A DNA stretch of 21,582 nt from an uncultured Treponema sp. GTDB taxonomy: Bacteria; Spirochaetota; Spirochaetia; Treponematales; Treponemataceae. The notes below the pieces were generated by a model. The model saw only the letters and a program-made list of their open reading frames with translations, ran no database searches and was not told the DNA's origin. Positions within the stretch are counted from its first letter, which is position 1. Each line of letters begins with the position of its first letter. This document shows, piece after piece, positions 16,029 through 21,582 of the stretch. Both the position numbers and the translations under genes were made by a program. The stretch covers positions 1 through 21,582 of the forward strand of contig CAKULY010000030.1 in the NCBI GenBank assembly GCA_934667505.1. Direction: 5' to 3'.

Positions 16029-16838
16029 TTACCATTTTTTTAGCAATTCTTTTGCTGCTTGTTTTAATTTTTCATCGGACTTAATTTAACTGTCAAAAGT
16101 AAAATTTTCGTTTTCAAATTCATTTGAAGCAAGGGAATTTGCAGTTAGTTCTATTATTCGTTCAATTGAATGAACAATTTCTTGAATTGTATCTGGAGCA
16201 AACGGGTCAGTTTCTATATTTTGAACTTTTTCAACTCTTTTGTCACGATTTTGAAATTTATAACGATTTCGAACAATAGCAAACATATCGTACATAAAAC
16301 ACCAAGCAGGACGAATATGCACGCTTTTTTCGTCAGATGCTGGAACTACCAATGAAAACGGATAAGTTATATTTAGTTCGTTTTGATAAGAACCTTTTGC
16401 AACGAGTGCAAAAGACGAAAATCGGCAGTTATGCTTAAAATCTGTACAAAGTCCTGGCCAAAATCCTCTTCCTGCAATAATTTCTCCATCTGGGCTTCTG
16501 GAATTATGATTACTTCCGATTGTTGCTCCTGCGGCAATATTGCTTTGCCCCATAACAGTTGTTGCAATAAGAAAAGAAGAGTTATGATGTTGTTCATGGA
16601 ATGGAAATATCAAGTTATTTAAAATTTCACAACAAGAAACGGTGGAATTATCACCTAAAACAGAATTTATTAAGCGAGCTCCATATTTTAAATGACAATT
16701 TTTTCCAATAACAAACCTTGCTGCTACCGCTTGATAAAAAACGTGGCTACCTTCGCCCATAATTCCATTTACAATTTCAACACTAACGGCATCTTCTGTA
16801 GAAAGAATTGTAACGTTCTTTATTTTAAGGCAGAACGG
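16029..16838 (-). pseudogene. Remnant of a DUF4954-type left-handed-helix protein gene
   Basis: An open frame begins exactly at the edge of MITE copy B with no start codon (reading KNVTILSTEDAVSVEIVNGI) and runs through highly conserved blocks: KYGARLINSVLGDNSTVSCC, HEQHHNSSFLIATTVMGQSN, AAGATIGSNHNSR and GRGFWPGLCTDFKHN. These match my memory of the DUF4954 family (Bacteroidetes and Treponema, hexapeptide-like nucleotidyl/acyltransferase fold, normally well over 600 residues). The 5' half is absent on the far side of the MITE. A TAA at 16086 interrupts the frame, which then continues in phase for 18 codons (IKSDEKLKQAAKELLKKW) to a second stop at 16029. About 270 codons remain, so both ends are damaged. 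The first internal ATG is at 16760. Confidence 0.82.
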
Positions 16839-16975
16839 AAAGGGGCTGTCCCAAAAGTATCTTTTCTGTCATTTTCGGGCTTGACCCGAAAATCTAAATG
16901 CATATATTGCAATCATTTAGAGATTGTTGTATCAAGTACGACAATGACATTTAGAACTTATTAGACATCCCCTTT
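16839..16975 (+). mobile_element. MITE-like element, copy B (137 bp)
   Basis: The same length, orientation and interior as copy A. Ends read AAAGGGGCTGTCC and GACATCCCCTTT, i.e. the reverse combination of variants to copy A. No target duplication is seen. It abuts the broken 5' edge of the DUF4954 remnant. Confidence 0.75.
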
Positions 16976-17016
16976 TAAGATAAAAACTGACGCCACATCC
17001 GGCAGTTTTTATCTTA
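16976..17016. repeat. Palindromic hairpin H1, copy d
   Basis: TAAGATAAAAACTGACGCC with GGCAGTTTTTATCTTA, adjoining MITE copy B. Confidence 0.75.
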
Positions 17017-17024
17017 CCTCTTAT

Positions 17025-17128
17025 AAAAAGTCAATGAGAAAATATCAATTTTCGATTTGACTTTTTACGCAATTTCGCAACGAAGTGAGAAATTGCAGTT
17101 GATAAAAAAGTTTGCAACGAAAACTTTT
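17025..17128. repeat. Hairpin modules H2, H3 and H4
   Basis: H2: AAAAAGTCAA (17025-17034) with TTGACTTTTT (17057-17066). H3: GCAATTTC (17069-17076) with GAAATTGC (17089-17096). H4: AAAAGTTT (17106-17113) with AAACTTTT (17121-17128). The block has the same order as 15550-15809, with H4 in the place occupied there by MITE copy A. Confidence 0.7.
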
Positions 17129-17168
17129 AAGATAAAAACTGACGCCATATCCGGCAGTTTTTATCTTA
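17128..17168. repeat. Palindromic hairpin H1, copy e
   Basis: TAAGATAAAAACTGACGCC with GGCAGTTTTTATCTTA, 43 nt before the Na/Pi cotransporter start. Confidence 0.75.
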
Positions 17169-17186
17169 CCTCCTTGTTTTTATCAA

Positions 17187-17192
17187 TATAAT
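17187..17192 (+). promoter_or_regulatory. Candidate -10 of the Na/Pi cotransporter gene
   Basis: Perfect TATAAT, about 20 nt before the ATG, but the -35 is poor. TAAAAT at 17205-17210 is too close to the ATG to serve the full-length frame. Confidence 0.35.
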
Positions 17193-17211
17193 CCACTAAT
17201 ATGTTAAAATC

Positions 17212-18861
17212 ATGACAGTAATATCATCAATTCTGCTTCTTGTGGGAAGCCTTGGTTTTCTTCTTTATGGAATGAGGCTCATGAGTGCAGGCGTACAAAA
17301 AAGCGCAGGAGAACGCCTTCAACGAGCATTAGGCATGCTCACTGGAAACAGTTTTATGGGGCTTCTTACGGGTCTTTTAATAACAATGATAATTCAGTCA
17401 TCGGGCGCAACCACCGCAATGGTTGTAACTTTTATAAACGCAGAGCTTCTTTCGCTTTCCCAGTCAGTAGGCGTTATTTTTGGCGCAAACATAGGAACTA
17501 CAATCACCGCCTGGATAGTTTCTCTTTTTGGGTTTAACTTTCAAATTTCAACATTCGCCATTCCTATTTTTGGATTCGGCTTTTTTATGACTCTTTTTAA
17601 GAACCACAATGTTCGAAACATTGGTGAAGCCATAATGGGATTCGGCTTGCTTTTCATGGGATTAAGCGGTCTTTCCGATGTTTTTAGTTTTGACGCTTCA
17701 AACTTGACGTTTCTTACAAAGTTCCAGCAGTGGGGAGTCCTTTCCATAATAATCAGTTTTGTAATAGGAACTATAATCACAGCCCTAATGCATTCTTCAA
17801 GCGCATTTACGGCAATCGTAATCACAATGGCCTATAACAACATAATAACCTGGGAAACGGCCTGCGCCATGACCTTAGGCAGCAACATCGGCTCAACAAT
17901 TGATGCAATTCTAGCCGCCATTGGAACAAGCGCAGATGCAAAGCGTTCTGCCGTAATTCACGTTCTTTTCAATTTTATAGGAACGGTTCTTGCCTTAATT
18001 TTCTTCAAGCCTTTTATAACATTCGTAAAATGGATTACTCCAGGAAATAATATCGCGATTCAAATTTCCATGCTTCACACAGTATTCAAAACTATAAACA
18101 CTGCGATTTTACTGCCATTTAAGAATCAGCTTATAAAACTTTCGCAAATAATTGTAAAAGATTCAAAAGAAAATACCCTGAAACACTACCACTTGGACTT
18201 TCAAGAAGCAACGTTTGGAAAAGAAAGTTCTGCCATGCACATAATCCGCATCGAAAAAGAAATTGCGAACATGACCGATGTGGTAACTTCAATGTTCGAC
18301 CAATTGCAAATCGGCTTTACAAAGCGCGACAAATCTTTTACCGAAGAATACCACGAACATCTTGAAAACGAAGAAAATTACTGCGACCAAATGCACGAAC
18401 AGTTGATTCGCTACATAATAAACTGCCAGCACTTGCCAGTGACAGACGTTCAGCGAAACAATCTTTCTATAATGATAACGATTATTGAAGAACTTGAAGG
18501 CATGAGCGACCAATGTTTTTCTGCGGCAATGCTGATTGAGCGCAGCATTGAAAAAAAGATGAAATTTCCACAGGAAGACATGGAACGCCTTATTCCTTAT
18601 GTAGAACTTGCCCGCCAATTCTTACAGTTTATTCGAATCAACATAAACAAACACTTAGACGAAAAAAAGCTTGAGCTTGCCACAGAACTTGAAGACCAAA
18701 TAGACCAATATCGAAAAAATCTAAAAAAGATTGCAAAAAAACGGCTTGAAAATGGAGCTGATGTAAAAGCAGAACTTTTGTACCTTGACCTTGTACGTCA
18801 AATAGAAAAAATCGGCGACCACGCGTTTAGCATTTCAGAGCTTCTTGCGCAAACAAAATAG
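17212..18861 (+). CDS. Na+/phosphate cotransporter family protein with PhoU-like C-terminus
   Basis: The 549-residue inner-membrane protein has the inverted-repeat signature of the Na/Pi (NptA/YjbB, SLC34-like) family. QSSGATT (62-68) with GANIGTT (91-97) lies in the first half and HSSSAFT (194-200) with GSNIGSTI (223-230) in the second. About eight to nine membrane segments lie before ~320. The last ~200 residues are soluble, helical and charged, as in the PhoU-like tails of bacterial members (motif-poor; IEKIGDHAFSISELLA near the end is typical of PhoU repeats). ATG 17212 puts the SLGFLLYGMRLMSAG family start at the right distance. There is no Shine-Dalgarno. The gene appears intact and converges on ybaK. 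Confidence 0.92.
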   Translation: MTVISSILLLVGSLGFLLYGMRLMSAGVQKSAGERLQRALGMLTGNSFMGLLTGLLITMIIQSSGATTAMVVTFINAELLSLSQSVGVIFGANIGTTITAWIVSLFGFNFQISTFAIPIFGFGFFMTLFKNHNVRNIGEAIMGFGLLFMGLSGLSDVFSFDASNLTFLTKFQQWGVLSIIISFVIGTIITALMHSSSAFTAIVITMAYNNIITWETACAMTLGSNIGSTIDAILAAIGTSADAKRSAVIHVLFNFIGTVLALIFFKPFITFVKWITPGNNIAIQISMLHTVFKTINTAILLPFKNQLIKLSQIIVKDSKENTLKHYHLDFQEATFGKESSAMHIIRIEKEIANMTDVVTSMFDQLQIGFTKRDKSFTEEYHEHLENEENYCDQMHEQLIRYIINCQHLPVTDVQRNNLSIMITIIEELEGMSDQCFSAAMLIERSIEKKMKFPQEDMERLIPYVELARQFLQFIRININKHLDEKKLELATELEDQIDQYRKNLKKIAKKRLENGADVKAELLYLDLVRQIEKIGDHAFSISELLAQTK

Positions 18862-18882
18862 AGCAATAGCCAAAAATGCAAT

Positions 18883-19365
18883 CTATAAAGTCAAATCTAA
18901 AACTATCGCATCGCATGCTTTTACAAGGTCTTGAGGATTTATTACCAGTTGTTCGCCGCGTACTCCAGCGCTAATGTGAACTTTATCGCACAAAAGAATT
19001 GTCTCGTCAAAAAAAGTTCTGTACTTCCGCCTCATTCCCAAAGGGCTGCAACCGCCGCGAACGTAACCTGTAAGCGAAAGCAGCTCCTCCGCCTTTACAG
19101 GAGCAATTTCCTTGCAACCAGCGGCATTTCTAGCCTTTTTCAAGTTTATTTCACTCATTGCAGATTGCAAAAAAACGCAAATTTCTTTTGTGTCAGTGCG
19201 CATGACAATTGTTTTAAAAACAGTTTGCGGGTCAATTCCAAGCTTTTCAGCGGTTTTTTCTGCCGCCCCTCGCGAAAGCTCATGTTCACCGTCATCATCG
19301 TAAGAAACAGTTTCGTAAGGAATTTTCAAATTATCTAAAATCCGCATCGCATTCGTCTTTTTCAT
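18883..19365 (-). CDS. ybaK: YbaK/EbsC-type Cys-tRNA(Pro) deacylase
   Basis: The 160-residue length is standard for YbaK, a free-standing editing enzyme that hydrolyses Cys mischarged on tRNA-Pro. Family segments seen: VFKTIV with the conserved lysine at 51, AMSEINLKKA near 69-78, and GYVRGGCSPLGMRRK (100-114). ATG 19365 is used, not the longer frame to 19440, because it gives the family length and a promoter fits it: TTGCGA (19395-19400), 17-bp spacer, TATTAT (19372-19377), then 6 nt to the ATG. There is no good ribosome site, so the message may be leaderless. The promoter and first codons are duplicated at 20189-20232. Confidence 0.92.
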   Translation of the reverse strand: MKKTNAMRILDNLKIPYETVSYDDDGEHELSRGAAEKTAEKLGIDPQTVFKTIVMRTDTKEICVFLQSAMSEINLKKARNAAGCKEIAPVKAEELLSLTGYVRGGCSPLGMRRKYRTFFDETILLCDKVHISAGVRGEQLVINPQDLVKACDAIVLDLTL

Positions 19366-19403
19366 ACTCTCATAATACAAAAACGCGCAAACTTTCGCAA
19401 TTA
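19360..19403 (-). repeat. 44-bp direct repeat, copy 1 (ybaK promoter and first codons)
   Basis: Identical over 44 bp to 20189-20232. It holds the ybaK -35, -10, start codon and second codon. The two copies are 829 bp apart and flank the toxin-antitoxin unit. Confidence 0.85.
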
Positions 19404-19415
19404 ATATGTTTTTGA

Positions 19416-19445
19416 TTGACTCTAATATAAGATATATCATATAAT
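19416..19445 (+). promoter_or_regulatory. Promoter of the toxin-antitoxin unit
   Basis: TTGACT (19416-19421), an 18-bp spacer and TATAAT (19440-19445), ending 6 nt before the ATG at 19452. The AT-rich spacer with ATATAAG/ATATATC runs may hold the autoregulatory operator. Confidence 0.65.
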
Positions 19446-19451
19446 TTACTT

Positions 19452-19793
19452 ATGAAAGAATTTGAATATGAAGCCATATTCTATGATCTTCCAGACGGTT
19501 CCGAACCGGCATTAGATTTTTAAAATCACTTGATATAAAAATGAGAGCAAAATTGGAACGTTCAATATTGTTATTACAACAAGTTGGACCAAAATTAAGA
19601 CTTCCATACTCAGAACATCTTGACGATGGAATTTTTGAAATACGTGCTAAACAAGGATCAAACATTACACGCATTTTATATTTTTTCTTCGTAGGAAAAA
19701 AAATAATTCTTACAAACGGATTTATCAAAAAATCAAATAAAGTTAGCAAAAAAATATAGATTCGAATATCAATCCAGAGGAGGTGCAGAATGA
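19452..19793 (+). pseudogene. higB: HigB/RelE-like toxin, frameshifted twice
   Basis: ATG 19452 opens MKEFEYEAIFYDLPDGSEPA and stops after LDF. Adding one T to the run near 19516-19520 restores FLKSLDIKMRAKLERSILLL, then HLDDGIFEIRAKQGSNITR and FFFVGKKIILTNGFIKKS, the phage-derived Gp49/HigB toxin fold. A second shift, one extra A in the A7 run near 19748-19754, returns the original frame to read KKYRFEYQSRGGAE and stop at 19793. The stop overlaps the antitoxin ATG by ATGA, the usual toxin-first arrangement. The restored length is about 114 residues, normal for the family. The lesions are both in homopolymers, so real decay and sequence error are both possible. Confidence 0.78.
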
Positions 19794-20068
19794 CAAAGTT
19801 CAATGATTTTCTTGCAGATGAACTAAAAAATCCACAATTTAAATTGGAATATGACGCTCTTGAACCTGAGTTCTCAATTATTCAGGCGATGATTGATGCA
19901 CGAAAAGAAACAGGAATCACGCAAAAAGAGCTTTCTAAAAAAACTGGCATTGCACAAGCTGACATAAGCAAACTTGAAACAGGAAATGCGAATCCATCTC
20001 TTCGAACATTAAAAAGACTTGCAGCCGGCTTAGGTTGCACGCTAAAAGTTGAATTCGCAAGAATTTAA
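19790..20068 (+). CDS. higA: HigA-like XRE antitoxin
   Basis: The 92-residue protein has an N-terminal linker (to ~30) and an XRE helix-turn-helix at about 35-90. TQKELSKKTGIAQADISKLE is followed by GNANPSLRTLKRLAAGLGC, then a short beta end (TLKVEF). It should bind and neutralise the toxin and repress the shared promoter at 19416-19445. AGGAGG (19777-19782) precedes the ATG, which overlaps the toxin stop. It is intact although the toxin frame is broken, as often seen when a toxin decays first. Confidence 0.88.
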   Translation: MTKFNDFLADELKNPQFKLEYDALEPEFSIIQAMIDARKETGITQKELSKKTGIAQADISKLETGNANPSLRTLKRLAAGLGCTLKVEFARI

Positions 20069-20188
20069 CAACTTTTTATACGTTTAATTAAAATTTTAAT
20101 CATTTTTTTAATATCTAATTTTACTCATTTCAAAACTCAAAAGTTATAAACAACGTAATTTTCTATTTTCGCCCTACAAAAGAAAATA

Positions 20189-20232
20189 TTTCATACTCTC
20201 ATAATACAAAAACGCGCAAACTTTCGCAATTA
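20189..20232 (-). repeat. 44-bp direct repeat, copy 2 (orphan ybaK promoter)
   Basis: A perfect copy of 19360-19403. The ATG it carries opens only six codons (to TAG), so it drives no gene here. Together with copy 1 it brackets the toxin-antitoxin unit. Confidence 0.85.
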
Positions 20233-20255
20233 TTTCATAATTTTGCAAATTTTAC

Positions 20256-20282
20256 TTGACAAAATACGGGGGGGGGTACAAT
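20256..20282 (+). promoter_or_regulatory. Promoter with a nine-G tract in the spacer (candidate phase-variable)
   Basis: TTGACA (20256-20261) and TACAAT (20277-20282) are separated by 15 bp, of which nine are the G run at 20268-20276. The 15-bp spacing is below the optimal 17, so slippage of the G run should change promoter strength. The leader is about 85 nt to the lipoprotein start, with GGGAG (20363-20367) as ribosome site. A second box pair, TTGACA (20332) with TATTTA (20355), would start inside the ribosome site and is less likely. Confidence 0.75.
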
Positions 20283-20373
20283 GAAGAGTGAAATTGCAAA
20301 ACCTAGCAGATTTGGTACCACTGTGAAAATTTTGACAGTTTCTCATTGACTTTTTATTTATAGGGAGATTTAT

Positions 20374-21396
20374 ATGAAAATTTCAAAAAAAATTGCAATC
20401 TTGGCAACCGCTCTTCTTTCACTTGCACTCATTTCTTGTAAAACTGACTCTTCTGAAACAGGCTCTTCTAATCCAAATCCAACTTTGCCAGGAACAAAAG
20501 GGGGAACAGATAACGAGAAAGACATTTTTGCAGGGAAAACCTTTTATGATTCAAGCAAAAAAGAACAGGCAGAATACGCCTACACTAAATACACTTTTTC
20601 AGAAAATGGAACTGTAGCAATAACATATACAAAAAAAGATGATGAAAAAGAAAAGACATACGAAGAAGCAATAATCAACTATTCTCTTAGCGAAGACGGC
20701 AAAACCGTTTACATGACCTACAATAAGATTAGAAACCCACTCGGTTCGACTGGCTCATTATTTACATACAAAGAACTTGAACAGTACCTTTATAATGACT
20801 ATGCAAAAGACGCTTTAGATAATTTCAACAAAGAAGATCCTGAACAGAGCAAGTTTTATAAAGAAAATGCTGCTAAAGAAGTTGGACTAGACTCATACAC
20901 CACCGATGAAGAGCTTCTTGCAGCAATGCAAAAATATTCAACTGAGCATGCCGAAGAAATGCTATCTCCATTGCACAAAATGTTTAACACGGTTTTCCAG
21001 TATGACCTTTCTACAGATGAAGAAGATAGCCACCCTGTTCTTACAGAAAAAAATACTTGGGGCAAAGACCTTTCAAATTTTATTTCTTTACAAGATGGCT
21101 CTAGATTCTATGGTTCTGATAATAGAAATTGGTATTTATCTATTAATTATTCTGCAGGAACATTGGCAGGTAGTTACGAGGAAGATAACGAGGAGCATAT
21201 CACTGAAAAGCGTTATTCTATTAAAAAAGCAGACAGTTCAAAAATCTACTTTGAATCATCAGAAGATGAAGAAGGCAATACAACAAAACTAGAAGCCCCT
21301 TACACCATCTCTGATGACGGCAACACGCTTACATTGACCATCGACGGAAAAACTATTGAAGCTAAATTAACGTTAGACCAAATAGACCTTTATTAA
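20374..21396 (+). CDS. Surface-type lipoprotein under a poly-G promoter
   Basis: The 340-residue protein has signal MKISKKIAILATALLSLALI followed by SC, with lipid-attachment Cys22, then a Ser/Gly/Pro-rich tether (about 24-48). Repeated beta-hairpin-like blocks follow: FAGKTFYDSSKK, YTFSENGTVAITYT, INYSLSEDGKTVYMTY, and late in the protein YSIKKADSSKIYFESS and YTISDDGNTLTLTIDGK. This suggests a lipocalin/beta-barrel-like fold typical of treponemal lipoproteins, with a helical acidic insert (about 128-205). No enzyme motif is seen. ATG follows GGGAG by 6 nt. Expression is probably set by the G-tract promoter upstream, and transcription ends at the hairpin 21429-21476. Confidence 0.82.
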   Translation: MKISKKIAILATALLSLALISCKTDSSETGSSNPNPTLPGTKGGTDNEKDIFAGKTFYDSSKKEQAEYAYTKYTFSENGTVAITYTKKDDEKEKTYEEAIINYSLSEDGKTVYMTYNKIRNPLGSTGSLFTYKELEQYLYNDYAKDALDNFNKEDPEQSKFYKENAAKEVGLDSYTTDEELLAAMQKYSTEHAEEMLSPLHKMFNTVFQYDLSTDEEDSHPVLTEKNTWGKDLSNFISLQDGSRFYGSDNRNWYLSINYSAGTLAGSYEEDNEEHITEKRYSIKKADSSKIYFESSEDEEGNTTKLEAPYTISDDGNTLTLTIDGKTIEAKLTLDQIDLY

Positions 21397-21428
21397 TAAA
21401 AAGTTTAGTTCGACATTTCAACAATTTT

Positions 21429-21476
21429 ACTGCCCGCTGCGAAAGTAATTCTGCTTTTACAGCTGGCAGTTTTTTG
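21429..21476 (+). terminator. Intrinsic terminator after the lipoprotein gene
   Basis: ACTGCC (21429-21434) pairs with GGCAGT (21465-21470). One mismatch then separates an inner GCTG/CAGC and an AAAG/CTTT extension. A T run follows (21470-21475). Confidence 0.8.
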
Positions 21477-21510
21477 TTATGTAGAAAACCAAGCATTTCT
21501 ATAAACCTTG

Positions 21511-21539
21511 TTCACAATTTTTGCAAATTTCGTTATAAT
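21511..21539 (+). promoter_or_regulatory. Promoter of the gene starting at 21546
   Basis: TTCACA (21511-21516), a 17-bp spacer and TATAAT (21534-21539), 6 nt before the ATG. Confidence 0.7.
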
Positions 21540-21545
21540 CTTTTT

Positions 21546-21582
21546 ATGGAAACACGTAATATTTTTGAAAATCTTTCTTGTA
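21546..21582 (+). CDS. Start of a gene cut by the window end
   Basis: Only METRNIFENLSC is visible. The strong promoter 6 nt upstream and the absence of a ribosome site indicate a real, possibly leaderless gene. The opening faintly resembles adenylosuccinate lyases (FENLSPLDHRY), but twelve residues cannot decide. Confidence 0.5.
   Translation, partial: METRNIFENLSC

Noticed and set aside
16373..16622. Other frames across the DUF4954 remnant
   Set aside because: Shadows of the conserved minus-strand frame.
15769..17168. H1 hairpins as ordinary intrinsic terminators
   Set aside because: The stems are AT-rich and symmetric without a distinct downstream U run, and two lie between promoter region and ribosome site of a gene.
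20332..20360. TTGACA-17-TATTTA as the lipoprotein promoter
   Set aside because: Its start point would fall in the ribosome site; the poly-G promoter upstream gives a workable leader.

Overview
The window looks like a chromosomal segment of a host-associated Treponema-type spirochaete. This is inferred from AT-rich DNA, many short-signal lipoproteins with loose lipoboxes, a DUF4954-type gene, a Na/Pi symporter with a PhoU-like tail, and a poly-G tract inside a lipoprotein promoter, a known habit of pathogenic treponemes. No rRNA, tRNA, CRISPR array or complete insertion sequence was seen.

Layout. (1) 1-4480: the end of a 137-bp MITE-like repeat, then a type III restriction-modification pair on the minus strand (res, mod), with a divergent XRE regulator and a dyad operator between mod and the regulator. 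The middle of mod is much more AT-rich than its ends. (2) 4481-13560: a low-GC island bounded by two inverted copies of a ~270-bp leader. Each copy carries GTAAC-N3-GTTAC palindromes at a 21-bp pitch and ends in a conserved hairpin just before a lipoprotein gene. Inside, on plus: a decayed astacin-like metallopeptidase, a small lipoprotein and a membrane-anchored LuxR-type regulator. On minus, converging on them, is an operon with a papain-fold cysteine peptidase lipoprotein, two paralogous lipoproteins, a serine beta-lactamase-fold lipoprotein and a clostripain-like (C11) lipoprotein. Three neighbours carry almost the same signal-peptide DNA on unrelated or related mature parts. (3) 13572-15539: a two-gene minus-strand unit, one member being a secreted protein with alternating 20-residue repeats. 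(4) 15540-17211: a repeat-rich stretch with two complete MITE copies, hairpin modules and a DUF4954 gene remnant cut at a MITE edge. (5) 17212-21582: a Na/Pi cotransporter, a YbaK-type deacylase, a HigBA-like toxin-antitoxin unit (toxin doubly frameshifted) flanked by 44-bp direct repeats that copy the ybaK promoter, a lipoprotein with nine G between its -35 and -10, a terminator, and the start of another gene.

How it fits together. The island reads as a surface/secreted-protein locus: lipoproteins and peptidases under two copies of one elaborate leader, with its own candidate regulator. Two expression features recur. Genes without a Shine-Dalgarno have a -10 box ending 6-7 nt before the start codon (five cases), suggesting leaderless mRNAs. 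Genes with long leaders carry repeated palindromes. The poly-G promoter at 20256-20282 is the clearest candidate switch, and the phased-palindrome leader pair is the least explained structure. All functional calls rest on reading motifs by eye; no database search was run.
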